This document shows, piece by piece, positions 52,772 through 61,468 of a stretch of 64,000 nt of DNA. The notes under the pieces are model-generated. The model was not told the origin of the DNA and did not search any database. It worked only from the letters and a program-made list of their open reading frames with translations. The first letter of the stretch is position 1. The number at the start of each line of letters is the position of its first letter. The DNA is taken from NCBI GenBank assembly GCA_045124495.1, contig JBGVLX010000051.1, positions 6,050 through 70,049 on the forward strand. The letters run 5' to 3'. The DNA comes from RGIG1668 sp045124495. Its GTDB lineage: Bacteria > Bacillota > Clostridia > Lachnospirales > Lachnospiraceae. The translations under genes were made by a program, and so were the position numbers.

Positions 52772-52825
52772 ATTAATTAGGTGACTGCGAAACTATAATA
52801 TTTTTTGTGAAAGTGATTCAAAAGT
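52772..52825. repeat. Diverged single copy of the AATTGCGAAACTA repeat
   Basis: TTAGGTGACTGCGAAACTATAATATTTTTT, then AAAGTGATTCAAAAGTAAC (split here). It lines up with 58728-58780 over its whole length: AGGT-AATTACGGAACTACTAT, then AAAATGATTCAAAAG. It lies in the 113-base gap between thioredoxin and the Dabb gene, and belongs with the array at 58638. Confidence 0.6.
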
Positions 52826-52860
52826 AACAAAACAATGCAGGCACGCTTTCGCTGCGTCTT

Positions 52861-53166
52861 CTATTTGACTTCAAAATCCAGACAAGAGCGGGATTTTGTA
52901 TACGTTCTTACCTTGGTATCTGCGACTTCCACATGAGCCGGATGAACCGCATATCCTTTCAATGCTTCTTCATTTTCAAAAGTAGAATCCAGCATCAAAT
53001 CTGCATTAGAAGACGCTAAAGAATCTGTTTGAACATAAATTTCCAGTAAGCCGGGAATTTTTCCTTGTAATCCTTCCAATCCTTCTTTGATACCACATTT
53101 TATCTTTTCTTTTTCCTCATTTGAAAATTCATCCTTTAACTGCCACAAAATAATATGCTTAACCAT
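52861..53166 (-). CDS. Dabb family (stress responsive A/B barrel) protein
   Basis: The 101 residues form a ferredoxin-like Dabb domain: MVKHIILWQLKDE, QTDSLASSNADLMLDSTF, GYAVHPAHVEVADT. Family members act as dimers; some bind small ligands, most are uncharacterised. I chose ATG 53166 since AAGGAG is 8 bases upstream; the ATG at 53172 is too close to it. It stands alone. Confidence 0.88.
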   Translation of the reverse strand: MVKHIILWQLKDEFSNEEKEKIKCGIKEGLEGLQGKIPGLLEIYVQTDSLASSNADLMLDSTFENEEALKGYAVHPAHVEVADTKVRTYTKSRSCLDFEVK

Positions 53167-53231
53167 TATCATTTCTCCTTTTCTATCATTTTAAACCTTA
53201 ACAACTTAAATTTTACCCTAACTATTATACC

Positions 53232-53336
53232 AAAAAAACATTTAAAATACCACTTTTCTTTTCTTTAAAAAAACATTTAAAATAACACTTTTCTTTTCTC
53301 TAAAAAAAAATTTAAAATACCACTTTTCTTTTTAAA
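53232..53336. repeat. Three tandem copies of a 35 bp AT-rich unit
   Basis: Units at 53232-53266, 53267-53301 and 53302-53336 follow AAAAAAACATTTAAAATACC then ACTTTTCTTTTCTTT, with a few changes (ATAACA in copy 2; AAAAAAAAATTT in copy 3). The period is exactly 35. The array lies upstream of the Dabb gene and just past the HAD terminator. Confidence 0.85.
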
Positions 53337-53347
53337 AAAACAAAAAA

Positions 53348-53409
53348 ACGAATGACAACTATCTGTTACTATTCACCAGAATGGTAACAACTAGTTCATG
53401 TCATTCGTT
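53348..53409 (-). terminator. Long nested hairpin terminator of the HAD gene
   Basis: The outermost arms are AACGAATGACA (53348-53358) and TGTCATTCGTT (53399-53409). Inside are AACTA/TAGTT and GTTACTATTC/GAATGGTAAC (one G-U pair) with loop ACCA. On minus it is followed by a long T-rich tract. The inner GTTAC/GTAAC stem resembles the dispersed palindromes. Confidence 0.8.
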
Positions 53410-53455
53410 TTCCAAACTAATATTCTTTTTTACATTCTTCGCAAATTCTATAAAT

Positions 53456-54100
53456 CTATAAAATAACACTAGAAATTTCTGACACGGTATTTACAATATG
53501 GGTTGCACCTGCCTTTTTTAATTCTTCATAATTTCCATAGCCAAACAGTACTCCAATGGAATCAATTCCCACTTCTTTTGCTCCCAAAATATCATGTTCC
53601 CGGTCACCAACCATCACCGTTTTAGACAAATCCTCAATGCCTGCTTTTTCCAAGGCATAAGAAATCACATCTGCTTTTTTACTTCTTACTCCATCCATAC
53701 TGGCACCACCAATGAAGTCGAAATACTGTTCCAACTGAAAATGCTCCAAAATCCGGATTGCAAATTCTTCCGGTTTTGAAGTTGCTAAAATCAGCTTACA
53801 ACCGGAAGTTTTCAGAGTTTCTAATAACTCTTTGATTCCTTCATATACTTCATTTTCAAATAAACCTTTTTCCCGGAAATATTCCCTGTAATATTCCACA
53901 GACTGCTTTGCCTTTTCTTGTGAAAATCCAAAAAAACGTTCAAAGGATTCCTGAAGGGGTGGTCCGATAAATCGATACAATTCACTTCGGTCTCCCACTT
54001 CAATCTCCCATTTTTTCAAAGCATACATCACAGAATTCGTAATTCCCAGTCCCGGATCCGTCAAGGTACCATCTAAATCGAAAAGTACTACCTGATACAT
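53456..54100 (-). CDS. HAD-superfamily hydrolase, phosphoglycolate phosphatase-like
   Basis: The 214 residues hold the HAD motifs: FDLDGTLTDPG (nucleophile Asp8 and Asp10), LATSKPEEFA (motif II), the Lys in SKKADVISYALEKAG, and VMVGDREHDILGAK (motif IV). The alpha-helical cap lies between motifs I and II, as in Gph and PpaX. The exact phosphate substrate is not known. ATG 54100 follows GGAGGAAAAA. It stands alone with a strong terminator. Confidence 0.92.
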   Translation of the reverse strand: MYQVVLFDLDGTLTDPGLGITNSVMYALKKWEIEVGDRSELYRFIGPPLQESFERFFGFSQEKAKQSVEYYREYFREKGLFENEVYEGIKELLETLKTSGCKLILATSKPEEFAIRILEHFQLEQYFDFIGGASMDGVRSKKADVISYALEKAGIEDLSKTVMVGDREHDILGAKEVGIDSIGVLFGYGNYEELKKAGATHIVNTVSEISSVIL

Positions 54101-54162
54101 TTTTTCCTCCTTCGTTTCAGAGCCGTTATCGTTACTTTTCCCACATTAATAACCCGGTACAG

Positions 54163-55899
54163 CTACCCCACCTGCTCTGAAGTTACAGTTTCATTTATGT
54201 TAAAATCCTGAATTTCCAATTCTAACATCTTTGCGGTTTCTCTTAAATTTCCTGCCGCTTCCTCTACACCGCCAAAACGATTTGCCATCTCCGTAATCAA
54301 AGAATTGGTTTCCTGAGTACTGGCAACATTATCCCCAGCAACATCAGATAAGGAATGAATCACTGTTTCAATGCTAATTCTTAATTCCTCTAATTCTCTT
54401 GCATTTCTTTCAATTCCCTTAATTCCGGTAATGGAAGACTGGATTTCTGTCATCACCTGATTTACAATTTCTTCTGTATGAAGAATGTAATGATTTTGAG
54501 AACAAATTACCTCTTCCATGTTCGTCATGGTATTTACTGCCAGTTCTGAATTATAAATCAAAGCATTTACAATATCATCAATCTTCTTACTTGCGCTATC
54601 TGATTGCTCCGCAAGTTTTTGTATCTGGGTTGCCACAACAGCAAATCCTTTTCCTGCCTCTCCGGCTCTGGCAGCTTCAATGCTTGCATTTAAAGACAAC
54701 AATGCAGTTTCTGAAGCAATTTCTGAAATAAAGTCAGATGCCTGCTTAATTTTTTGTGCAGATTCATTGGTTTCCACAGTTTGTCCAGCAATGGTTTTTA
54801 CTGCATTTTGGACTTCCTTGCTAATGGATTTTAATTCCATAATAGATTTAAATGCATTATCTCCGGATTCTTTCATAACGTCCGCACTTCCATTTAATTC
54901 CTTTGTATCTTTTCCTGTGGCAATGATTAAAGCACCCATACGATTCATGTTATCAAAAGCCTCTCCAGTATCCTCTGCCTGTTTCAAAGCCCCATTGGTG
55001 ATTACCTCTACTGCATCCCTGGCATGATTCATATTTATCAAAGTATCACGAGACAGGCTTTCCATTTCATCGGAAGCTTTTAATAACTGATTCGTACTAC
55101 TGCTGATTCCTCCAATGATTTTTCTAAGTTCTTCCTGAAGTACTTTTATTGCCCGTGTCAAATCTCCCACTTCGTCTTTTCTTTTTAAATCTTTCTTATC
55201 AAAAACCACATTCAATTCACCGGAAGACACTGACTGTACCCCGGATATGCTCCTCTTTAAAGATTTTGTTATGGATTTTGCCATAAACCCTACACCAAAA
55301 ACACAGATCAAAGAAGTAATAATTACAACTCCTATAATAAGGAAAAGTACATTCTTTACACTACGATATGCTTCCTCTTTGTTAATTCCTGCAAAAACCA
55401 TACCAATTGGCTTATCACTTCCTCCTGTCTGATAAACCGGAACATAATAACCACAAAATGTAGTTCCATCTATGGAAACGTTTTCACTAAAATACTCCTT
55501 GCCACCTTCTAATACAATTTCAACAATTTTATCCCCTGCAGGACTTCCTAAAATTCTTTGTCCATTAGCATCTATCGCAGAGGTCATAACTCTCCTTGAA
55601 CCATAAAAAAAGGTAACTTCCACTCCGGATTCTTCTTTTATAGTATCAACCAGTTTCTCCGATTGTGATATATTATATGCACCTTTCCAGATATCTCCGT
55701 TACTTGTTTCCATGTACTCTCCGGTATTCTGATCATAAGCCGCAAGAGTGGCCACAGCGGATCCCTTCAAAGACTGTTCCACCTGGCTGACAATAGAATT
55801 TTTTATGTAAGTCTCTGCCAATATCATGATGATTACGCTTAATGTAAGCATAGGAACTAAGGATGCCATCAAAATCTTCTTCATAAAATTCATATTCAT
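54163..55899 (-). CDS. Methyl-accepting chemotaxis protein, single Cache type
   Basis: The 578 residues have a membrane segment at about 8-28, an extracytoplasmic sCache-like domain (about 30-185, with VTFFYGSRRVMTSAIDANGQ and FCGYYVPVYQTGG), and a second membrane segment (about 187-210). A HAMP region and the signalling hairpin follow with NASIEAARAGEAGKGFAVVA. It starts 11 bases after the BMP lipoprotein gene, with AGGAGGG upstream of ATG 55899. This close pairing suggests that it senses ligands delivered by that lipoprotein. Confidence 0.93.
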   Translation of the reverse strand: MNMNFMKKILMASLVPMLTLSVIIMILAETYIKNSIVSQVEQSLKGSAVATLAAYDQNTGEYMETSNGDIWKGAYNISQSEKLVDTIKEESGVEVTFFYGSRRVMTSAIDANGQRILGSPAGDKIVEIVLEGGKEYFSENVSIDGTTFCGYYVPVYQTGGSDKPIGMVFAGINKEEAYRSVKNVLFLIIGVVIITSLICVFGVGFMAKSITKSLKRSISGVQSVSSGELNVVFDKKDLKRKDEVGDLTRAIKVLQEELRKIIGGISSSTNQLLKASDEMESLSRDTLINMNHARDAVEVITNGALKQAEDTGEAFDNMNRMGALIIATGKDTKELNGSADVMKESGDNAFKSIMELKSISKEVQNAVKTIAGQTVETNESAQKIKQASDFISEIASETALLSLNASIEAARAGEAGKGFAVVATQIQKLAEQSDSASKKIDDIVNALIYNSELAVNTMTNMEEVICSQNHYILHTEEIVNQVMTEIQSSITGIKGIERNARELEELRISIETVIHSLSDVAGDNVASTQETNSLITEMANRFGGVEEAAGNLRETAKMLELEIQDFNINETVTSEQVG

Positions 55900-55910
55900 A
55901 TGCCGCCCTC

Positions 55911-57101
55911 CTAATCTAGTACCACGACATTTTTATAGTACCAGTTTATATTCCCGGTAATTGTCGCATCATCCAAAGTCTTTCCAGCCTCACCTATGAT
56001 GTCACCTGTATTTGTTTCCAATTCTCCATCAAACACATTAAAGGTTCCGGATAGAATCCTAGATACTTCTTCATTATATTTTTCCTGGGTTCCTTCTTTA
56101 CAAAAACTTGCAAGATTCGTTACCTGCACAAGACTCTCTGTCATACCACCAAAATAATTCTCTCCGGTCCAGCTTCCGTCTATGACACTTTTCACCGCTG
56201 AAGTATAATATGCACTCCAATTCCAGATTACACTACACAAACAGGAATCCGGTGTTTCTTTGCTCATGTCCGAATTATAGCCTATTCCATAAACTCCATA
56301 TTCCTGGGCTAAAGTTTGTGGAAATGCGGTATCACAGTGTTGCGTAATGACATCACAATCCATATCTAATAATTTTCTGGCCGCATTTTCTTCTCCTGCC
56401 GGGTCATACCAGCTGTTTGTTATCTTTACATAAACCGTAGCATCCGGATTTACCGTAGCCACCCCGATTGCGAAGGCATCAATTCCACCTGTCACCTCAG
56501 AGTTGGTATGATCCATGGCAGCAACATAACCTAATTTATTGGTTGTCGTATTTAATCCTGCCACAATTCCACTTAAATAACGTGCCTGATAGATTCTTCC
56601 GAAATAGTTATTAAAATTTTTACCATTAGACATATAACCTGTTCCATGTGAAAAATAGATATCCGGATATTCTTCTGCCATTTCACTAGTAGTTTCCATG
56701 TAACCCCAGCTGGTAGTAAAAATAACATTACAATCCGCGTCAATACACTCCTGAATTGCTTTTCTCGTACCTACCTGATCCGTGTCATCTACTATTTTTT
56801 TCACAATCTGCTCCTCAGAAAGCATCAAATTTTCCCGCATTCCTTCAATTCCCAAATCATGGGTATAGGAATATCCACTTCCTTCTGCCGGATCCGTAAT
56901 ATAGATTACTCCCACTTTTATGTCTTCTTTTGAAATTCCATTCTTCTGGCTATCGCTTTGCTCCACGGTCTCATTCAAACTTTCATATCCATCGTTGACA
57001 GCAATATCATCCGGCTCTGAACTTTTTCCACATCCCGAAACCAATGTAGAAAGAAGTAGTGCCCCTGTCATTATTTTTGCAAATATACTTTTCTTTCTCA
57101 C
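55911..57101 (-). CDS. BMP family substrate-binding lipoprotein
   Basis: PnrA/Med-type binding protein for nucleosides or related ligands. The 396 residues begin with a signal peptide and a lipobox (LLLSTLVSGCGKSS, Cys24). The mature part shows KVGVIYITDPAEGSGYSYTH, CNVIFTTSWGY, GYVAAMDHTNSEVTGGIDAF and QHCDTAFPQTLAQEYGVYGI, all typical of the family. The start is GTG at 57101 with GGAGGAGAAAGA upstream. No ABC permease or ATPase follows; the next gene is an MCP. Confidence 0.9.
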   Translation of the reverse strand: MRKKSIFAKIMTGALLLSTLVSGCGKSSEPDDIAVNDGYESLNETVEQSDSQKNGISKEDIKVGVIYITDPAEGSGYSYTHDLGIEGMRENLMLSEEQIVKKIVDDTDQVGTRKAIQECIDADCNVIFTTSWGYMETTSEMAEEYPDIYFSHGTGYMSNGKNFNNYFGRIYQARYLSGIVAGLNTTTNKLGYVAAMDHTNSEVTGGIDAFAIGVATVNPDATVYVKITNSWYDPAGEENAARKLLDMDCDVITQHCDTAFPQTLAQEYGVYGIGYNSDMSKETPDSCLCSVIWNWSAYYTSAVKSVIDGSWTGENYFGGMTESLVQVTNLASFCKEGTQEKYNEEVSRILSGTFNVFDGELETNTGDIIGEAGKTLDDATITGNINWYYKNVVVLD

Positions 57102-57153
57102 TCTTTCTCCTCCACTTCATCCTTTGTTTTTCGTTTTCCTCATTAACTATTAC

Positions 57154-57162
57154 ATTATACCA
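57154..57162 (-). promoter_or_regulatory. Extended -10 of the BMP-MCP operon
   Basis: On minus TGGTATAAT (57154-57162), an extended -10, about 53 bases before the GTG start. The -35 is not clear; the perfect ATCATGAT palindrome just upstream could be an operator. Confidence 0.45.
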
Positions 57163-57192
57163 CGACATCATGATGATTGGTAGAAAAAAAAA

Positions 57193-58626
57193 TTATTTTA
57201 AAACCTCCAACAGAAATTCCCATACACGTCTGGTAGAAGAAATCGATAATTTTTCCTGTGTTGTATGAATAGAAAAAATATCCGGTCCGATAGATACGCA
57301 GTCTAGTCCCTCTATTTTTCCTGCCAGAATGCCACATTCCAACCCTGCATGAATAGCCTGGATTTTTGGAGCTTTTCCGTACATTTTTTCATAAATCATC
57401 ACCATATTTTCCCTAAGTCTGGAATCTTTCTTATATTCCCATGCAGGATAATCACCATGAAAATGAACTGTACCTCCAAATTGTCTTAAAATAAATTCCA
57501 GTTTCTGAAGCAGAAATTTTTTCGCAGTCCCTACCGAACTCCGGACGGAAAATCGCAAAGATAGCCGGTCTTTTTCTAATCTCAATACTCCCAGATTCAA
57601 TGAAGTTTCTACTAATCCCGAAATATTGGCACTCATGGTCTGAATTCCATTTGGCAATGTATTTAGTAAAGTAATTACCTTCCGGTTTATCTCCTCGTCT
57701 AAAACCTTTGTTGCTTTTTCTTTTACCGGCTTTAGGGTAACTTTAATATCCGGATCTGTAATGGCATACTCCTCTTTAATTGCTCTTTCCGAACACTTTA
57801 CCGCTTTTTCAAAAGTGTCCATGTCTTTTACTACCACCTTTGCTGTGGTTTCCCTCGGAATGGCATTGTCCTTATTTCCACCTTCCAATTCTGCAATAAA
57901 AAACGGTGTTTTAGAAAAAACTTCCATCAAGACTCTTCCCATTAAAATATTAGAATTTCCTCTTCCCTTATCAATCTCGGCACCGGAATGCCCTCCGGTT
58001 AATCCTTCCACTACTAGTTCCACAGTTTCCCCATCCGGCTTTTTCCAAGTTAAAGGCAAAATACATTCCGCACTACAACCTCCGGCACACCCCACCAGGA
58101 AAATACCTTCTTCTTCCGAATCCAGATTAATGAGTCTTTTTCCTTTCAACATAGAAAGATCAATACCGGTAGCTCCTTCCATTCCAACTTCTTCTGAAAC
58201 GGTACAGACAAATTCAATTCTTGGATGCGAAATGGAATCAGAATCAAGAATCGCCAAAGCATATGCCAAAGCAATTCCATCATCCCCACCCAATGTGGTT
58301 CCCTTTGCACGAACATAATCTCCTTCCACTACTAAGGAAAGTCCATCTTTTTCAAAATCAATGTGATAGTCCGGTTCTTTTTCACAAACCATATCCATAT
58401 GACCTTGAAGAATTACAGGTTCTACTTTTTCATATCCATTCGTTGGTTCTTTTATGATAATTACATTCTTTAGTTCATCCTGATAATATTCCAAACCTCT
58501 TTCCTTGGCAAATTCCACCAGATAATTACTTATCTTTTCTTCCTTATAAGAAGGGTGAGGAATACTACAAATTTCCTCAAAATAACGAAATACTTCCTTT
58601 GGCTCTAAATTTGATAAAATACCCAT
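57193..58626 (-). CDS. pepD: Aminoacyl-histidine dipeptidase (PepD), M20 family
   Basis: Zinc dipeptidase that splits Xaa-His and many other dipeptides in the cytoplasm. About 477 residues: LQGHMDMVCEK (metal-binding His and catalytic Asp), GDDGIALAYALAI, CTVSEEVGMEGATG (catalytic Glu) and GGHSGAEIDKGRGN (lid domain). The C-terminus carries HAGLECGILAGKI. ATG 58626 has AGGAG nine bases upstream; a GTG at 58644 was rejected. The 250 bases upstream are filled by repeats. Confidence 0.94.
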   Translation of the reverse strand: MGILSNLEPKEVFRYFEEICSIPHPSYKEEKISNYLVEFAKERGLEYYQDELKNVIIIKEPTNGYEKVEPVILQGHMDMVCEKEPDYHIDFEKDGLSLVVEGDYVRAKGTTLGGDDGIALAYALAILDSDSISHPRIEFVCTVSEEVGMEGATGIDLSMLKGKRLINLDSEEEGIFLVGCAGGCSAECILPLTWKKPDGETVELVVEGLTGGHSGAEIDKGRGNSNILMGRVLMEVFSKTPFFIAELEGGNKDNAIPRETTAKVVVKDMDTFEKAVKCSERAIKEEYAITDPDIKVTLKPVKEKATKVLDEEINRKVITLLNTLPNGIQTMSANISGLVETSLNLGVLRLEKDRLSLRFSVRSSVGTAKKFLLQKLEFILRQFGGTVHFHGDYPAWEYKKDSRLRENMVMIYEKMYGKAPKIQAIHAGLECGILAGKIEGLDCVSIGPDIFSIHTTQEKLSISSTRRVWEFLLEVLK

Positions 58627-58637
58627 AAAAACAACTC

Positions 58638-58747
58638 CTATCACATTTTTTAATATCAGGCAATTGCGAAACTACTATCACTTTTTTAATGTCAGACAAT
58701 TGCAAAACTATTACCATATTTTATAATATCAGGTAATTACGGAACTA
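58638..58747. repeat. Three tandem copies of the AATTGCGAAACTA repeat
   Basis: Units of 36-37 bases at 58638-58674, 58675-58710 and 58711-58747 follow CTATCACTTTTTTAATATCA then GGCAATTGCGAAACTA, with changes in each. They fill most of the 250-base gap between pepD and the PqqD-like gene. A hairpin (58766-58778 with 58789-58801, TGATTCAAAAGAA) follows. This is too short and too close-packed for a CRISPR array, and the units have no spacers. Confidence 0.85.
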
Positions 58748-58765
58748 CTATCTTTAATTTGAAAA

Positions 58766-58801
58766 TGATTCAAAAGAATCGTATTTGTTTCTTTTGAATC
58801 A
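58766..58801 (-). terminator. Hairpin after the PqqD-like gene
   Basis: Perfect 13-base stem TGATTCAAAAGAA (58766-58778) with its complement (58789-58801), 10-base loop. On minus it is followed by TTTTC, so it may end the PqqD-like transcript. Part of the stem is shared with the dispersed repeat copy at 52772. Confidence 0.5.
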
Positions 58802-58872
58802 CTTAAGCTAAGTTTTTGATATTTTCGTAATTACACATTGAATATTAGCATTGTTGCATTTCACAAAACTTT

Positions 58873-59223
58873 CTAGTTCTTAATCTTATTTACATACACA
58901 ACAAAATGATTCTTGTGAAGAATTTTTATAAACAGAGATAATCTTTCATACAAAGGCTCCACTTTCGTTTCAAACTGCTCTTTTACTTTTTCACCAATTT
59001 CATAAATTGTTCGTTTTCCATCTATCTGTTCAAAGACAAAGGTTCCAAATTCATCCAGTTCGATAAAGCTGTATTTTGGCTTCTTAAAAAAAATCTGTGC
59101 AATTTTATGAAAGAACCCTTTATTATAAACTTTTATCTCTATCTTTCCTTCTTCATTCTTCTCCCACTCAAATAATACATTCACTCTAGGAATAAAATCA
59201 AGATAATTTTCCTGTTTCTTCAC
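58873..59223 (-). CDS. PqqD-fold (RRE-like) protein, orphan
   Basis: The 116 residues end in a PqqD-type winged-helix domain: SFIELDEFGTFVFEQIDGKR, then YEIGEKVKEQFE and FIKILHKNHFVVYV. This domain binds leader peptides in PqqA and other RiPP systems, but no radical SAM, precursor or other maturation gene is near. The first 45 residues (NVLFEWEKNEEGKIEIKVYN) form a beta-rich part not found in minimal PqqD. The start is GTG at 59223 after GGAGGAAAAA. It lies downstream of the OPT transporter gene, 76 bases away. Confidence 0.8.
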   Translation of the reverse strand: MKKQENYLDFIPRVNVLFEWEKNEEGKIEIKVYNKGFFHKIAQIFFKKPKYSFIELDEFGTFVFEQIDGKRTIYEIGEKVKEQFETKVEPLYERLSLFIKILHKNHFVVYVNKIKN

Positions 59224-59299
59224 TTTTTCCTCCTTCCTGAACTGTTTACATATGAGCTGTAGCGTTTTTTTGTGACAGCCTTGCGTTCCTTCTTTTTAT

Positions 59300-61222
59300 T
59301 TATTCAGATTCTACTTTTTTACCTTTTTTCTTCTTGTTTATGAATAGCATTAAGGAGCCACACAATAAGGCAAAAAATACCAATCCTCCAATATTACCAA
59401 AGTTAATACCAAATCGATCTTTTAAATTCATGGCATCTCCCAAATTACCTTCTTTCCATGGAATAATTGCAAAGACCGCCAGTAAAATACCAATCAACCC
59501 CTCTCCTGCAATCAAACCGGATGAATATAAGACACCATTTTCCACCTTTTCTTTTCTTTCTTCTTCGGAATTCGCTTTCTTCTTTTCAAAGAAATACCGA
59601 ATCAATCCTCCTATCATCATAGGTGTACTTAAATGAATTGGAAGATAAAGTCCTACTGCAAAAGGAAGTACGGGAATTTTCAGGATTTCTACTACAATGG
59701 CAATACCAACACCGGCAAATACCAAAGTCCATGGTAAATCGCCACCCATAACACCTTCCACCACCATTTTCATCAATGTGGCCTGCGGAGCCGGAAGTTC
59801 TGTAGAACCATATCCCCATGCGGCATTTAATAAATAAAGTACACCACCAATAGCAATAGCAGAAGAAATAACACCAATCAACTCGCCAATCTGTTGTTTA
59901 TATGGTGTGGAACCCAGAATATACCCAGTCTTTAAATCCTGGGAGGTATCTCCTGCAAGAGCCGCAATAATACAGATGACGGAACCCACTGCGATAGAGG
60001 CTACCATACCTTCCATACCAATATTTCCGGATGCCTTCAGTAAAATGGTGGCAATCAGTAAAGTTGCAATTGCCATACCAGACACCGGATTATTAGAACT
60101 CCCTACTAAACCTACCATACGGGAAGATACTGTGGCAAAGAAGAATCCAAATACAATAATAATGATTGCTCCAATTAAGTTTACGGGAATGGCAGGAATC
60201 AGCCACATGGCAATGGCCATAATGCCAATGCCCAGTATCACCAAATTCATGGGAATATCTCTTGCCAGACGGTCATCTGAATCCTTCTTTTTTCCGTACC
60301 CTTTTAAAGCCTGACCAAAAGTTCTTACAATTAATGGTAAGGATTTAATCAAACTAATAATACCGCCTGCAGCTACTGCACCTGCACCGATGTACCGGAC
60401 GTAATTTCTCCAGATTCCCCACGCCCCCAATGCTGAAACCGGTTCTGTAGCCGGATAAAGAATGGCATCTCCACCAAAAAGGGCAATCAATGGCATAATC
60501 ACAAACCATGCAATCGTACCACCTGCCAGTAAGTAAGAAGAAACCTTTGCTCCACAGATATATCCTACACCTAATAAAGCCGGAAGTACATCGATTCCCA
60601 CCCCGGATCCTTTATAACTTTTAATTTCAAAATCTACCTCACTTGGAAATACTTTTAATCCATCTGCAATAAACTTATACACTGCTGCAATTCCAAGTCC
60701 GGCAAATACGGTTCCGGCCTTAGAACCACCTTCTTCTCCTGCCACTAAAACTTCAGCACAGGCCTGTCCTTCCGGATAGGGAAGTTTTCCATGTTCCTGA
60801 ACGATTAAGGCGCTACGAAGGGGAATCATGAATAATATCCCCATCACTCCACCAATCAAAGCAATCAATGCAATTTCTATCAAAGAAGGACTTAAGCCTC
60901 CTTCTTCGTTTGCCCACATAAAAAGAGCCGGCAAAGTAAAAATAGCACCTGCTGCAACAGATTCTCCAGCAGAACCAATGGTTTGCACAATATTATTTTC
61001 TAAAATGGAATCTCTTCGTAAAATAACGCGAATGATACCCATGGAAATAACTGCAGCCGGTATGGATGCCGAAACGGTCATTCCGACTCGTAAGCCTAAA
61101 TAAGCATTGGCTCCACCAAATATTACAGCTAAAATGATTCCAAGAATAATGGAAACCGGAGTAAGTTCCGGTAACACTTTATCGGCCGGAATATATGGCT
61201 TAAACTCTTGTTCCTTGTTCAT
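59300..61222 (-). CDS. OPT family oligopeptide transporter
   Basis: Proton-coupled oligopeptide (or metal-chelate) transporter. About 640 residues with roughly 15 hydrophobic segments. Family motifs are SVSASIPAA (given here as TVSASIPAAVISMG), GEQGEGS-like EGQACAEVLVAGEEGG, and SSNNPVSGMAIATL. ATG 61222 has AGGAGG eight bases upstream; the in-frame start at 61261 would be TTG with no such site. The substrate is unknown; the bacterial relatives form a group of their own beside the fungal and plant YSL/OPT proteins. Confidence 0.92.
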   Translation of the reverse strand: MNKEQEFKPYIPADKVLPELTPVSIILGIILAVIFGGANAYLGLRVGMTVSASIPAAVISMGIIRVILRRDSILENNIVQTIGSAGESVAAGAIFTLPALFMWANEEGGLSPSLIEIALIALIGGVMGILFMIPLRSALIVQEHGKLPYPEGQACAEVLVAGEEGGSKAGTVFAGLGIAAVYKFIADGLKVFPSEVDFEIKSYKGSGVGIDVLPALLGVGYICGAKVSSYLLAGGTIAWFVIMPLIALFGGDAILYPATEPVSALGAWGIWRNYVRYIGAGAVAAGGIISLIKSLPLIVRTFGQALKGYGKKKDSDDRLARDIPMNLVILGIGIMAIAMWLIPAIPVNLIGAIIIIVFGFFFATVSSRMVGLVGSSNNPVSGMAIATLLIATILLKASGNIGMEGMVASIAVGSVICIIAALAGDTSQDLKTGYILGSTPYKQQIGELIGVISSAIAIGGVLYLLNAAWGYGSTELPAPQATLMKMVVEGVMGGDLPWTLVFAGVGIAIVVEILKIPVLPFAVGLYLPIHLSTPMMIGGLIRYFFEKKKANSEEERKEKVENGVLYSSGLIAGEGLIGILLAVFAIIPWKEGNLGDAMNLKDRFGINFGNIGGLVFFALLCGSLMLFINKKKKGKKVESE

Positions 61223-61270
61223 TGTTTCATCCTCCTGATTATTATTATTAGTCTTGCTCAATCGGCTGTA

Positions 61271-61300
61271 ATTATACTAAAAAGACCAAGTTTATGTCAA
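61271..61300 (-). promoter_or_regulatory. OPT gene promoter overlapping the upstream terminator
   Basis: On minus, TTGACA (61295-61300), 18 bases, TATAAT (61271-61276). Both -35 and spacer fall within the terminator hairpin of the upstream gene (61279-61323). The -10 lies just after its T run. The ATG at 61222 is 49 bases from the -10. Confidence 0.75.
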
Positions 61301-61323
61301 ATAACATAAATCTTGGTCTTTTT
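61279..61323 (-). terminator. Terminator of the C_GCAxxG_C_C gene
   Basis: AAAAAGACCAAG (61279-61290) pairs with CTTGGTCTTTTT (61312-61323), with an inner TTTATG/CATAAA stem and one bulged T. On minus it is followed by TTTTTAGTATAAT. The loop contains the TTGACA of the OPT promoter. Confidence 0.85.
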
Positions 61324-61468
61324 ACACTGAAACACTAGTATTTTACAGTTTTTCCTCTAATTCATTTCACTTTCTGGTATCAAATTGGTAAAAGTTACAT
61401 CTTAATTTTTGCTTCCAATTTTTTCTTTTTCATCACCGGACATATGTTTTTGATGCTTTCGCAATTAC

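Noticed and set aside
57761..58318. Plus-strand frame of 185 codons
   Set aside because: Antisense shadow of pepD, no family resemblance.
58638..58747. Possible CRISPR array
   Set aside because: Units are directly adjacent, differ from each other and have no spacers; there are no cas genes.
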